A DNA stretch of 64,000 nt from Ceratodon purpureus (Eukaryota > Streptophyta > Bryopsida > Pseudoditrichales > Ditrichaceae). The stretch spans positions 5,074,820 through 5,138,819 of the forward strand of contig CM026428.1 in assembly GCA_014871385.1 (NCBI GenBank), read 5' to 3'. Position numbers and translations under genes: made by a program. Positions 1 to 12,025 of the stretch are shown in pieces. The notes beneath the pieces were generated by a model that saw nothing but the letters and a program-made list of their open reading frames with translations, was not told the origin of the DNA and ran no database searches. Numbering within the stretch: the first letter of the stretch is position 1; each line of letters begins with the position of its first letter.

Positions 1-1783
1 TGGATCGCAGGGTAAAAGCAGCATTCAACACAACCAGCATCGAAACACTGTCGAATTTACTCTTACCTTTTCGTTCGACGCCTCTCAGGTACCACATCTG
101 AACGTGGCTGGTGGAGCAGGGTGGTTGCCTCAGTCAGTTGCGTTGAGATTGGTGTATCTGTACGGTGAAGGGAGCAACAATCGAATATCCTTGTCAAACA
201 TGGATGGAAGTCACGGAGGGCGGTCTTGTTGGGCGCGCTCGGAGGAATGGGAGCGATGCAAGGATAGAGTGGCTCAGGTCGTACAGAATGCACCAGGGGA
301 AGGTCAAGGACGTCTTAGAGTGTTGGCCGAGGCAGTGCAAGTGGCATTGCAAGCTGCACTTGCGCAGATTGGGAATAACCACAATATGGGACCGCATCGA
401 GGCAATATCCAGCAGTGAGTAATATCTTATAACTGTCTCTTCACCTGATAAGACTCATGGATTCTTCTGCCCCGATGTTGAGCTCTCGATCGGAAGTAGG
501 AGATCATTGTGTCAAACACGGGATGATCATGCTTCATGATTTGTAGCAGCTGTAATTAAAGACAAGTAATGATCACCCAGTAAAAAAATGAGGTGGTTAA
601 AAAATGCGACGGTGGTGTGCCATTTTACCATGCGACCACTGTTCACAACGTGGCGCCTCCCTCGGCTACCGTCCAGATTCCCAGCATAGTGCTAACTGCA
701 CGTCTGGAAGGATTATCTAGATTAGCAGGACAACCTGAGTGGTAGATTACCTGAAGCTGTACTGCACCATTTCATGGCAGTTTCAGAAGTGGAGTGTGAG
801 GTCCAGATAGCTTATTGAGGCTTATCAGAATTATGATTTAAAGTTAAACCGATGTATACAACAAAATGGAGTAATTCGGGGTATATACAGGCAGTGCTGT
901 CATGCCAGATTCTCAACCGGTTTAGGACTGCGTTTGGGACCAGGATGAGCTTTACCTCAGCTCGTAGTGTGCTAAGTACATGCTTAGGTTTCGATGTACT
1001 TGATGACGTCAACAGTGATGACTGAATCTGAACAGTGTAAATGTGTGTTTTGAAAGGAAGAGTTGAGTGCGTTACAAAATCTGCTCTTTGTGTTACTTTT
1101 TTTTTCTGGACATTTCAAATGTGTTACATATCAGTGTTAACTATCCTTCATATTATCAGTGCTCGCTCTTTTTCCTTCTATCCTTCTTACTGCACATGCT
1201 GGAAGCAATGAAAAACCTAGTACGCTGATAGCAAAGGCAGCATCGATTAACCTCAACATCCAATATCTGGCACTTTAGATTCGGATGTCCGAATAACTTA
1301 GTTGATGTACACATCTTTCTCTTTCCACTCTAAAAAACTATCAATCTAAGCACCTCCTGATCTCTCGCCTAATCTTACACACGCTCCTCCGAAACGCAAC
1401 GATGGTGATCACCACAATGGGAGCCCATGCGTGATTCCTGCGACCTCTTGATGGACAGCTATGTACAGTACAGGGCATCATCGACAGTGATATCGGTGGC
1501 TTCAGTTCGGCTGCACACACAAGAGACCATCACAGTGAATAGCAGAATCCACCTCGCAACAACATTCCCACCAATATTCGGGAGAACACTTCAGAGATGG
1601 TTGGAATGTAAGCTCACCTTCGAGAACTGGAACGTCGTGGGAGCGCGGTCATCGTAATACATCAACCGTGTCCCGATCACGGACCGCCGAGGTTGTTGCC
1701 TGAAGAGGACGCGCTTGAGCGTCTTGCAGATGGATAACTGCAAGGAGAAGAAGACCACATTGACATCAGCAATGAGATGAAGA
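1..1783. other. Spacer with no recognised gene
   Basis: I see no coding region that I can support here. Short open frames near 104-422 overlap in two phases and match nothing I recognise. The 420-1780 part has mixed composition with short T-runs (around 1097) and no terminal repeats. It lies downstream of the minus-strand DUF688 gene, so the last few hundred bases could include that gene's 3' UTR. Confidence 0.5.
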
Positions 1784-4363
1784 TCAGTTACAGTATGTGA
1801 CGGAATTGGAGGAAGAAGATGAATTGCGACTTACGATGAATTGGACGCGCCGGTGAGGTTTCGGAGAGCCCGGCCATGGAGAGTTGCGAGCACCGCGGTG
1901 CCGCCGGGATGCCATGAGATTCACAGCTGGGGACAGCATCTCCAAAGCGGCTGTGTACGCTGGGGAAGGACACAAGTCCATGGAGCTCCTGGCATGGCCC
2001 CGCCCTGCTCTGGAGTTGGAGTTTCGGTGAGGATATCTAGCTGCGCGCTCCTGCTCTGCAACGGTGGGCATTTTGTAAGGAAGCCGGGTTGGTCTGTCAG
2101 GGGAGACTTCTGGCGATTCGGTTGCTGTTGTAGTTTGCTGAGTGTTGTTGATGGGGATGGGCTCGCCTTTGGAGTTGAGGTATCCGCTGGAAGTGGGAGC
2201 GCCCTGTTTCTCAAGGAGGCTGCTGGAGATTGCAGGCTCGTTGTTCACATCCAAACGCTGGAAGTAGGTTGCGAGTGTGGGAGCCCAGACTTCCGGGCTG
2301 TAGAGTGGGCCGAGTCGCTGCGCTCGGCTCTTGGACTTGCCCAGGCAGTTGCCGTGGCTCTTGCAGAGCTTGAGGAGGCCTTTCACGCCCTCGGATCGGT
2401 GCGAGTGCGCTCTCCTGCCGTGGGAGGTCCCATTTGCAGGTGGGGCGAAGCTCCGGAAGGTGGGAGTTTCGGCGTCAGTCGTTTGAGAGTCGAATGAATG
2501 CGGCTTGTTGGTGAAGAAATTCGGGCTCACGCTCTCGTCGTGGTCGAAATCCTCGCCGATTGATTCGTAGGAAACGCTGGAGCTTGATTTGGAGCCGGCA
2601 GTTCGTGGCGTGGAGGCGTCGAGCTCGCAGCTCAAGTATGTGCGAGACGAGGACGACTGTCGGCTGCTGTGAAGAATGCTGGTGGGATCTGGAGGTGGGA
2701 CGCCACCATGACCACCTTGCTGCATCCATGGATGAGAAGATTTCAGCTCGGAGCTGAACAGTCGCCGAGGTTTTGGGTTTTGCGACTGGCCTGTGGATGC
2801 CAGTGGTTGGGAGAATGACTTATTCAGCTTCCTCGCATTCGTACACCGATCACCGGATTTCGGCAGCGTTTCCTGGCCATGGTGTGGATGTGATTGCTTG
2901 GGCTGCATGCCCTTGCTGGCTCGCTGATGGTGTAGCCATGTTGGGTCATGCTGCTGCGGTCGAGACGGAGAGGAAGCAGTCATGCAAGGGAAGAATCCAG
3001 CGAGCGGGTGAGAAACAACAGACACCCGAAGATCCCGAGAGAAGCTATCTCCGGTGCGTTGCAATGGGACAGCCAGCCGCGGCGGAAGCTGTAACGTGTT
3101 GGGTTTTCGGGTTGCCGTCTCTAACTTGGCCCGTCCGGGAGCATCCTCCCACTTGAAAGGCACCGCAACAGCAGGTGGGGAAGCATTGTAATGCTTAGCA
3201 CCAGTGTACAACGGCGAGTCGGACGTCTCCACGAGAAACTTAGCAGCTGCAGGTGCGACCAGATCAATGTGGGCCTCTTTCTCGTGGATGCTGCATCGTG
3301 TACTGGAGATTCGCCATATTCGCTCCCCTGAGTTCCTATGAAAATGGCCTCTGCCGGAAAATCTTTCACTCACGCTACGCCTAGGCGACGCTTGCAGGCT
3401 AATGTCTTGATGCTCCTTCGCTATCTTCCCTTTTACCCTAGCAGACTTCGCTCCTTGCGATTCCGATTTCGCTTCCACAAAGCTGTTCAGCTCTATTCCG
3501 TCGCGTGACAATTTGCGAGCCAAGGCGCGCTGTGCAGCTGCTGAAATGCTCTGCGGTCTTTCAGACTCCTCGCACTTAAACGAAACAGAAACAAGGGAGG
3601 GGTCTGACGAAGACGTCATTCCTGTGGCATCGTGGTGATTGAGGACTCTTACGTGATGATCTGGTGCAGGATCGCGAAGTCCTTGTTCCACATCCGTCGA
3701 CAGAAGATCACGAATGGTGGTGCTTCCAGGCTTGGCATCGCTGTCCCGGAGCCAGCATTGCGCTGCTGCAGAATTATCCTCGAGCTTCCTTCGAGATTCT
3801 CGCCGCGGCTTTGCACCAACTTGTTCTGGCCCCAGCTGCGCCGTGCCGAGCTGTGTCCTCAAGTCCAACCTCTGGTGAGCATCTCTTCCCTGCGCGCTCG
3901 ATGCTGCACAAACCTCCTTCTGAGTCGGAGCCTGAGCCTCCGTTACTGTACTTCCGCTGCCGCCATGTCGAAAGCTGCTGTCCCCTGCGTGACACTTTCC
4001 AGCATCTCTTCTATTTGTGTAATGTTTCTCAAGCTGCCTACACGGTTTTAGAAATGCAAATTGTGGCTGCCGCTGAATGAGCTCCTCAACTTCGTGAGCA
4101 AGAGCGTCAAAACTCTGCTCCTCAGTCGGTCTTGACGACATCTGTGCCGTGGCGCCGTGACGCTCCTTGAAGTGGTCGACTGAATTCCCTGCTTTGCTCG
4201 CCATGGCTCCCTCCCCAGAGCAGGTCGAATGCTTTCCATGACGACCCAGAGGCCAACCTGCAGCTGCATCAACAACATTGACGTCTACATTGACTTGCCT
4301 CCTCTCATGCACAGGTTCATGCCCTCGTCGAGGTGCCTCGCTGCTACTAGTGTGTGATCTCAT
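1784..4363 (-). CDS. DUF688-family plant protein, intronless
   Basis: A single uninterrupted frame of 859 residues. The frame stays open a few codons further upstream, but the first true ATG is at 4363 (protein begins MRSHTSSSEAP), so I start there. Two copies of the family's short motif are visible: a diverged one near residue 257 (VSFKCEES) and a good one near residue 400 (VPFKWEDAPGRAK). The PFKWExxPG motif is the hallmark of the plant DUF688 family. Near residues 800-815 there is a hydrophobic SPAYTAALEML block, also placed as in DUF688 proteins. The rest is low-complexity, rich in Ser, His, Arg and Gln, and probably disordered, with no signal peptide or membrane segment. The molecular function of the family is not known to me. 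I cannot exclude a 5' non-coding exon upstream of 4363. Confidence 0.8.
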   Translation of the reverse strand: MRSHTSSSEAPRRGHEPVHERRQVNVDVNVVDAAAGWPLGRHGKHSTCSGEGAMASKAGNSVDHFKERHGATAQMSSRPTEEQSFDALAHEVEELIQRQPQFAFLKPCRQLEKHYTNRRDAGKCHAGDSSFRHGGSGSTVTEAQAPTQKEVCAASSAQGRDAHQRLDLRTQLGTAQLGPEQVGAKPRRESRRKLEDNSAAAQCWLRDSDAKPGSTTIRDLLSTDVEQGLRDPAPDHHVRVLNHHDATGMTSSSDPSLVSVSFKCEESERPQSISAAAQRALARKLSRDGIELNSFVEAKSESQGAKSARVKGKIAKEHQDISLQASPRRSVSERFSGRGHFHRNSGERIWRISSTRCSIHEKEAHIDLVAPAAAKFLVETSDSPLYTGAKHYNASPPAVAVPFKWEDAPGRAKLETATRKPNTLQLPPRLAVPLQRTGDSFSRDLRVSVVSHPLAGFFPCMTASSPSRPQQHDPTWLHHQRASKGMQPKQSHPHHGQETLPKSGDRCTNARKLNKSFSQPLASTGQSQNPKPRRLFSSELKSSHPWMQQGGHGGVPPPDPTSILHSSRQSSSSRTYLSCELDASTPRTAGSKSSSSVSYESIGEDFDHDESVSPNFFTNKPHSFDSQTTDAETPTFRSFAPPANGTSHGRRAHSHRSEGVKGLLKLCKSHGNCLGKSKSRAQRLGPLYSPEVWAPTLATYFQRLDVNNEPAISSSLLEKQGAPTSSGYLNSKGEPIPINNTQQTTTATESPEVSPDRPTRLPYKMPTVAEQERAARYPHRNSNSRAGRGHARSSMDLCPSPAYTAALEMLSPAVNLMASRRHRGARNSPWPGSPKPHRRVQFIVSRNSSSSSNSVTYCN

Positions 4364-7300
4364 ACTTCCCAACTCTCAATTACAACCATCAGCCCGCAGA
4401 TTTTTCCTCGTCTTCACCTACCACTAGAATATTCATCTATCTGCTGAAATATATAGTACATTGCCGCTATGGCCTATCTCGAGAGTAAGCTCTAGAAGTA
4501 GATGGATCCTGACATATCCAGGTAAGGCGATGACCTTCGAGCTCCTGCAGTGGTGACTGCAACGGTGATTCAAAGAGTGGCCTTTCACAATGCAATAACG
4601 AATCCACGACCTCAGGGCAACATGCTGAGGAGCCCCAATGTAGCGTAACACCAAGAACTCCTCATCAACTCCCGTCGCCGTTGTGTAATTGCTTCTGCGG
4701 TGAGCTCACAACATCACCATCAAGACGCGCCTCGTGAATTGAATGATTCCCCTAAAAAATCAGTACCATCACACGTGAGAGTATTGCAGCCGTGCACCTC
4801 ACCAAGAAAGCTGAAAGTACTTCCCTACGCAACTCTGTTAAATTCCTGTCTGCAACGGCGTCAACCGATTGATCAGCTAGCTTCCCTCCTCCCTTCCAAC
4901 CTGTAGAACAATCAATGCAGATTCCAGCCTCGCACTAAGAGAGTTCACAAGCTTGGACGCTCTACTAGAGTTGAATGCCACTGATTTTCAACATCACAGA
5001 CACAGCCGCGTTGCACTCCATCAATCTCCAATTATAAACCATCTGCTAACACGAGGCGATCCGGCATTGCACCCCGAAGTGATAATGATGTCTTATATGT
5101 TTGGCATGTGCAGTTGCCAGCATCTAGCCGGTAAAGCATGCAGAGCCTGATCAGCGTGACAGACACATATGCTATCATACGGCAATACATGAGTGGTAGC
5201 TAGAATATCAATATTATTTCCTCCTACGCTAAAATATCATCTCAACACTTCTTCACAGCAAACATCCTCCCAAACGAGTTACACATAGACCCATCTCAGG
5301 CAGAGGATCTGTTCAAACCTGCTTAAGATTATCAAAAAAACTAAAATCGGTACTAGTTAACACAGCATAAGTTAACGAACATACCAAGGTCCTGCTTTGG
5401 TCGGGGCCAACTTTAGACAAGAATGTAGAGCTGTGGCGGATACATTTGTTTTGCATGTAGCTAGCTAGCGGGTAAGTTGGCGTCAGTCACGGTTGGAACT
5501 TGCGTCAATTACTTACAGAGTACACGATTCTCAAGAGGTGCTGCAGTTGATCGCTGACCTAATTGATGATGGCGCTTTGCAGAGCCTGACCGACGACGCT
5601 GCTGTTGTGCTCCTTGAATGTCGGCCTATGCTGCAGACGCCGGAGGTCAGGTGCAGTAGGATCCAACGCTTGCAGTCCTCGAATCCTGCAGTCAGGCTGT
5701 GAGTGGATCCGATCCTCCGTCCTGGTTAATTGCACTTCAATTCCATCGTTATTCTACTTGAGCTCTTAGGTACCGGTACTAATAATTCATTGAGTTTATC
5801 CTAAGTCTATGGATGGTAGCTGTATGATACATTTGCATGAGACGTAGGAGTATTATTTCTCGATTGATTATGGAGGATTTTTTAATTTTTAATTTTTTTG
5901 AAGAAAATTAAGAGAATTTTATTATGGAGGATTGTATTTGGTATCTACTACTGTGACTGAGTTACTGTAAGTCTGTATCAGCGTCTGTGATACATTTGTA
6001 CTTGAAAGTACAATAAGTAGTCATTTGTGTTTTACCTTGGTGGAGTGCAGACTGTACTACCTCCCATGCAGTGTTGCAGTTACAATATCACTTAATTGGA
6101 GAAAGGTATTGATACCTTTCTGCAGTTCAGCTGTTCAACTTCCACGGTAAGTTTGATGTAACGAAAATGGTGGGTTGTCTGACGTGGTTTCATACTAGTT
6201 ATGAAATTACTTGGATTGAACTCTCATTTTAAAATGCAAACACATGGTGAATATTTTTATGAGTATGTCTTTTATTTCTATAAATAGAAATTACATATTC
6301 CATCTAGAATAGATACTTCTATCCATCACATATCTTAAACCATCTCCACTATTCACACCATTGGTGGCATAAATGCCAAATTTGTAGTGGAGGGCCCTAA
6401 CACAATGTTAGTTTTGAGTTTCGAGACTTCCCAACATAAGGCCGCTAGGGTCCTCCCTATGCTTGCTAAAATTAGTATCAATGACTCCAAATTTCTTAGA
6501 ATTTCTTAGACTGCACTTTGAAGTGATCAATTTTAAACAGTAAAAAAATGACTTTTATTGCATTGACACTAATTTTCAACTTGTCAAAGAATGAGTGGAG
6601 GGAAAAGTATAGGAGAGAAGGTGGAAGGAAGGAGGGAATGTCAGAGGGGGACGTTTTCCATGCGCCACGTGTCCCATTTGGACCCCCCTTCCCAGGCTAG
6701 CTCTAGAAAATAGAAGGACACGGGCCAAGCTAACAACCGGTCTTCTATCTAGCTCCTACCACCCCTCCGACCATGTCTCGCTTCCACCACCGTCGTCCGA
6801 CCCTATTTGGCTCCTTCCACCCCTCTGTCGTTGGCGTGCAAGGGTACGGATGTCATTCTACATATACTAATCGTAAATTGATTTTTTTTATTGTTCAATG
6901 CTCACATGGAAGTGCAAATTAGTTGATGTACTCTATGACTTTTGTTAGTTAATTATAACAATGGAGTTGGATTGGAGTACCTAATGACTAATAACTCCCA
7001 CTAGATCATGCACTTCAAGTTATTTTCCAACTAAGATGTCATGTCAACTTTAGATTGTTCATGTTGTAGTCGCTCAATGAAGTAAGATGAGTTGAAATTG
7101 AGTTTGTACCAAATAGAAATGTATAATTACTTTGCAAAGTATCAATAATTATTTCTTGTTTCTTGTACTGCACCTACAGTCTACTCCACCTTTCAATTTT
7201 GTCTAACTAAATTAGCTATATATTAGCTAAATTGCATTGCAAATAAAAGTACCCAGCGCTAGTATTTCATAGCATAATCAACCTTTCAATTAATTTTATG

Positions 7301-7607
7301 AAAATAAGGAGAATCTTTAAATTATGGAGATTTTTTGACTTGTATGGAAGGACAATTTTTTTGTATTTCAAAATTGTATTTCAAAAGACTGAGAAAATAT
7401 TCCATCTTAGGCTGCAGCAAACCACATTTATTTGCAATTGCTTCTCACATGGGGACTCAGATCAGAAGCAAAAACCCAGACAGCCAGACAGGGACTGATG
7501 CTAGGGAAAACAGTTTTCATGTCTTATGGACCCAACAGAAAGCTTCTCCTCAGAGCTGTACTGCGTCCATCCAGAAGCCAAGGACTAGGCAAAGGACTCC
7601 ATTTCGG
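4364..7607. other. Spacer upstream of the DUF688 gene
   Basis: No supported gene. The part next to 4364 must hold the promoter and 5' UTR of the DUF688 gene, but I see no decisive TATA or initiator element. From about 5700 the sequence turns AT-rich with short poly-T and poly-A runs. A CT- and GA-rich stretch lies at 6590-6840. No paired terminal repeats were found. Confidence 0.45.
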
Positions 7608-7620
7608 TAAGAACAGATTT

Positions 7621-7731
7621 TTTTTTTATTTTTTTTTTTATTTTTATTTTTTTTTAAAATTTTTTTTTGAAGCAAATGAACGGAACTTCATTGCAAGGAA
7701 AAAGAAAAACAAAACAGCCCACATCGGACCA
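7621..7731 (-). mobile_element. Very short 5'-truncated LINE 3' end
   Basis: The insert is flanked by a perfect 13-bp direct repeat TAAGAACAGATTT at 7608-7620 and 7732-7744. On the minus strand it reads a short body ending in TTGCAATGAAGTTCCGTTCATTTGC (given here in two halves: TTGCAATGAAGTTCC and GTTCATTTGC) followed by an A-rich tail of about 50 nt, seen as the T-run 7621-7672 on the plus strand. Only about 60 nt of element body remain. Target-site duplication, A-tail and 5' truncation are the hallmarks of target-primed reverse transcription. The same 3' motif ends three other LINE fragments in this window. Confidence 0.85.
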
Positions 7732-7744
7732 TAAGAACAGATTT

Positions 7745-9280
7745 CACTGCTTGAGCACAACTTAGGATAAGTTCGTTCCACCAAGTATAGTGACTGCCAA
7801 AGACACAAAAAAATCACTTGAGCAGTTGACTCTGCCAGGCTAATGACAGACTTTTGTTGCAGTACCTGCACTTGGCATTGCTCTAAGAGAACTTGGTTTC
7901 AGGTCCCTACAATTTGGCCCTTGAGTTTGTTCAAACACCTTTCAAGTGCAAGACAATAAAGTAACAAATTTTCATACCTCTATTATACATACACATCCAC
8001 ATCATATACATTGTGTAGACTGCCCGCAGGCACTGTACTACGTTCTTGCAGGCTTGACGCACCTCTTGAGTTTGTACAGTACAGTTTTACACACTCTATG
8101 GTAGTACTAACAGTGAACCAGTCAATCAACCCTGGCGCACAGCTATGGAGTACAGTAGTGAGCTATGTTGTACCCAATTCATGAGTATAGTATTCATTCA
8201 GTCATTGGCGCTTCCTTTTCAACAGTTTTGTACTCTAATTTTGCAATGAAATTTCATTGTGAGCCAGTAAAGAAAATTACAAAGTTTCTATGATAACTGG
8301 AGACAGTTTCAAACCTTGTGAATCTGTGATGAATTTTTCTCTCAAGGGGCAGTTCCCGTGCAGTTGGTCAGGCTCGTTCTTGTCACACTCCAATCCTGTC
8401 GCTCAATGCAAAGATGATAGAATTCTTCAGCTCTGATTGCCTCAATCAACAGATTTGTCAGGCATACTTTTCCTACGAGTCTGCATGCAGATACAGTCTG
8501 TCAGCACCGCTCATTGAACTTTTTGAAGTTTGTAGTGCACCACCAATAACTTAAGTTGGGCTGTGAAGCATCCATTGTTTGATTTTATTTCTGTGTTGTT
8601 TTAACTTTTTGCTTAATATGTACTACAATGTCTTACTTACTCCTTTGATGAATTTAATCTCTAATTTATGATGGTATAGAAGTGATCATCATGCAGTGCA
8701 GCATATTCATCTGCCTCGACAGAACTGCTCACAGTCTAAGTTAATGGTGCAGCACAAGTGTAACTGTGTCACAATTTTTAATGGCAACTTGAAACAGTGA
8801 CTGCCAATGATAAACCAAATTTGATGCCTAAGTTATGATTTGGGGCATAACTTTATAGTCACAAAGCCTCTTTAGTGCACAAAGCATCCATGTTTTAATT
8901 CCCTCTTTACATGAAATTGTATCATAAGGTGGAGTATTCAGAAACTGCACAAATTTCAGTACGAAGCCATCTTATAAGGATAAATTTGGGGACTAATTTT
9001 CCCCAGGTGACAAGGTATGAAGGAAGTGAGTCCAGCAATTTTTTATTTAATTTTAGCATGTTCTAAATTAGTTACAAACAAAAGAAATTTCAGCATAGGG
9101 CCCTAACACAACCGAAGAGGCCATGTGAAGGTGTGCTACAAAATCTCACAAGTCGCCAATTGCCTAGAATGTAAAAGTTGAAAAACACAATCTTAGGGAT
9201 GATGATCCGCAAAATAGTAAGCCAAAATTTGTCCAAAAATGGTTTTGTCGTCTCACACGTATCCATTGCCAAAAGTGGCT
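7745..9280. other. Spacer, no recognised feature
   Basis: No supported gene or repeat. A stretch near 8250-8270 resembles the LINE 3' motif but has no A-tail, so I did not call it. Confidence 0.4.
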
Positions 9281-9700
9281 ATTTACTAGAGGAAAACCGA
9301 GGCTTAGTGGACGTTAAAACGCGTCAAAGATGACACGGGCCTAGACTATACGAAATTAGTGTGGAAATCTGGTCCAAAGTGACATAGTGGATGTCATGTA
9401 GGTTTAACGTGCGAATGTCACAATTGACGTGGCTTTGACGCGAAATAAATTTACGTCACCTTGGATGTTACGAGTGACGTAGCAGCATTGAGAGAGCCAG
9501 AGAAGGTAGATCGGGCCGTGCGGAAAAGTAACTTTTTCAAGGGTTTTTTTTACCATGCAGTGATTTTCAAATGGCTGAATATGGTAAAATCTAAAGTATG
9601 CACGTCACTTTTAACATAAATGGATGTCAGGAATGTGTTTCCATGTTAAAATGTGTTATAAATGATGTTATTAGAAATCCGACGTGGCATGCGTTTCTGA

Positions 9701-10030
9701 TGTGTCACACTTACGTGGAAGCTATGGCTGACATGGACTCTAAGGTTCGACCTGGTCAACATTCCGGGGGGGGTGTCAATAGTGACGGGTTTGTTTCCAG
9801 TGACATCAAAAAGCGTCACACATGTGTTTCAAGAAACACATGAAATCACCTGACATGTAACGTGTGCGGATAAGCTACGGCTGACGTGGCGTCTAGGGTT
9901 TGACCTAGTCAACATCCTATGGGTGTCAATAGTGACGCGTGCCTTTCCAATGACACAAAAATGCGTCAAATATGTGTTTTAAGAAACATATTGAATCAGC
10001 TGAAGCTTGACATGTCACGTGTGCGGAAAC
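9701..10030. repeat. About 153-bp tandem duplication inside the CACTA left arm
   Basis: Two diverged copies lie head to tail, offset by about 153 bp: the segment around GCTATGGCTGACATGG at 9721 recurs as GCTACGGCTGACGTGG at 9874, and both continue through matching 'tcaatagtgacg' and 'tgtgtttyaagaaacay' stretches. The duplication multiplies the subterminal TGACGT/GCGTCA motifs. Confidence 0.7.
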
Positions 10031-10523
10031 ATTCATCCATGAAGGTCTTAGATTAGGGCTTTGAGCCTTGGTAGGGTTAGGGTAAGCCGCCACTTTGGCG
10101 GCTTCTTATCTTGTATTTGAGGGCTTGTTTTCAAGCTTTTTGTGTTTTCTTCCTACTCTTCCTACTCCATGGAGTGTCTCTCATTGTTTTCCCTATCTGT
10201 CCTCGTTTCTTGTCTAAGTAAAGTGAAGTTTGACAAGTTTGTAGATCTCTTGTAGGGCTTTCCAATGGTAGTAAGCACGTCCAATTCCGAGTTATAGGGA
10301 GTGAGATATTGCCTCCCGAAGGTGGGGTTGTCAAAGGAGTGCGGCTAGAGGAAGGGTCTCGGAGTTTTAGCAATCAGTCCTAGGATTTTTATTGTATGCT
10401 TCTGAGATTTTGAAGGTAGATGCAAAATCAACTTAGCTTTCCAAAAAGCTAAGGCACGCCTTAAACCGAGCTAGGATGGAGTAACGACGACCTGTAAACT
10501 GAAAGGTACTTCAATAAAATCCG

Positions 10524-10524
<1 letters not shown>

Positions 10525-10555
<31 letters not shown>
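10525..10555. repeat. Poly-G tract, 31 nt
   Basis: An uninterrupted run of 31 G residues within the CACTA left arm, upstream of the hAT insertion point. Such a run could form a G-quadruplex and is also a typical place for assembly length errors. Confidence 0.9.
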
Positions 10556-10557
<2 letters not shown>

Positions 10558-10734
10558 CTCCTAACTTTATTCTTGTTCTCCATCTTCTACTTGTCTCCAT
10601 TCCTCTCTTGTTCCTTTCTTCACGTGATCTTGTTCCATTAACTTCTTTGTGATCAAATGCCACCTAAATCTTCACTCAAGTGTGATTGAATGATGTGTTG
10701 CTATGAACTCACCATGACCACAATGATCAGGGTT

Positions 10735-11181
10735 GTCACGGACGTCCGGGACGCTCGGGACGTGGGGACGTCCGCGGACGTCCGCAAGCGCCACAGGACG
10801 TCCTGTGACTTAGAAAAAAAAAATCACCAGCACAAGTTTCACCCCGAGGTGAAACCAAACATTGAACGCAGGGAGAGGGGTTGCGGGAGCAGAAAGCGGC
10901 CGTCGCCGCGGAGGAGGGGCCGTCGCCGCGGTAGAGGGGCCGTCGCCGCGGTCGGGGGGCCGTCCCCGGCGACGGCCCCTTGCCGTCCCCGGCGACGGCC
11001 CCTTGCCGTCGCCGCGGAGAGGGGCCGTCGCCGCGGTGGGGGGGCCGTCCCCGGCGACGGCCCCTTGCCGTCGCCGCGGAGGGGGGGCCGTCGCCGCGGT
11101 GGGGAGGCCGTCTCCGGCCACGGCCCCTTGCCGTCGCCGCAGAGAGGGGCCGTTGCCGTGGTGGGGAGCCCGTCCCCGGCG
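10735..11181. repeat. GC-rich tandem array at the left end of the hAT-like element
   Basis: Irregular tandem copies of a GGCCGTCGCCGCGG core with spacers of a few bases. It is very rich in CpG and CpHpG sites, in sharp contrast with the AT-rich surroundings. A looser counterpart occupies about 14455-15060 at the right end. Multiple overlapping open frames here are artefacts of the absence of A/T-rich stop codons. Confidence 0.85.
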
Positions 11182-12025
11182 ATGGCCGCGGAGACGGCCG
11201 CAAATTTCTTTAAAAAAAATTCCGAATCTTAAAATCTTCATAACTTCTTCAAAACGTATCCAAATCGGGCTTATGAGCTGTTTTCTGGCATCTACATTTC
11301 TTGTAGATGTCAAAAAACATCTCATAAGTCCAATTTGGACAAGTTTTGAAGAAGTAACGGGAATTTGGAGATTTCGGGAAGTTGAGGGGTCGGCCGTCGG
11401 CGGAGACGGGGGGGGGGGGGGCCGACCCCGCTGACGGCCGCGGAGACGGCCCCCCGTCCGCTTGGAGGCGGGGTCTCGCATGGCCTTCCTTCTTCTCTTG
11501 CGTTTTCTCTAGAGACGGGCTCCCCTCCCCTCCTCCCCTCGTCCAACCTTTGACAGAAAAATTGTATTTCTAGATACTCTAAAAACAAAATCAATACCGA
11601 ATTAGAAATTTCAGACATATCCCTGAAATCATGGAAAATGTCCAAAAGATTTTGTAATCGGGATTGTGGGATCCGCCTTGATGTTGGGGTATACTTTAGA
11701 AGGAGATATTTATGCCGTTCAATTGTTGGTGCTCTACTATGGTTTGCAAACATAATCTCAATGTTTAGAAGGAAGAATACATTTGTTTTGGAAATGAAAT
11801 TATGGCCCATGGGCCTATAGACGAGGGAGGTATATGATGGGGGGTACAACTTAAAAGGTAATGAGAAGCTAATAAAAAATTATATTTTTTTATTTGTAGA
11901 CATTATTTCGTTAGGTTATAAAGTTAAAGGAGAACTCGACATGGATTTCTCTTACATTAATATGACAAGTTTGTATGTTTTTGGCTTTAATTTTATAAGG
12001 CAAGACAAATCCTTTTTTCCATGAA
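11182..12025 (+). repeat. Left arm of a ~0.85-kb inverted repeat
   Basis: This arm pairs with about 13601-14480. The middle part is almost identical: an encoded 60-residue frame at 11638-11820 (+) is reproduced exactly at 13808-13990 (-). The arm ends where 'aaatccttttttccatgaa' meets its counterpart near 13601. A transcript across both arms would fold into a long double-stranded RNA. The arm also carries a shorter internal hairpin (11240-11360). Confidence 0.88.
11240..11360. repeat. Internal imperfect hairpin within the arm
   Basis: ATAACTTCTTCAAAAC at the left is matched by GTTTTGAAGAAGTAAC at the right, and pairing continues inward (CCAAAT/ATTTGG, CTTATGAG/CTCATAAG, GCATCTACA/TGTAGATG) with scattered mismatches to a small loop. 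The same hairpin exists in the other arm at about 14295-14420. Its size and mismatch pattern resemble a MITE or a young MIR-like precursor. Confidence 0.7.

Noticed and set aside
8248-8272. LINE-like motif TTTGCAATGAAATTTCATTG
   Set aside because: No A-tail and no flanking duplication; a near-palindrome of this size in AT-rich DNA may be chance.
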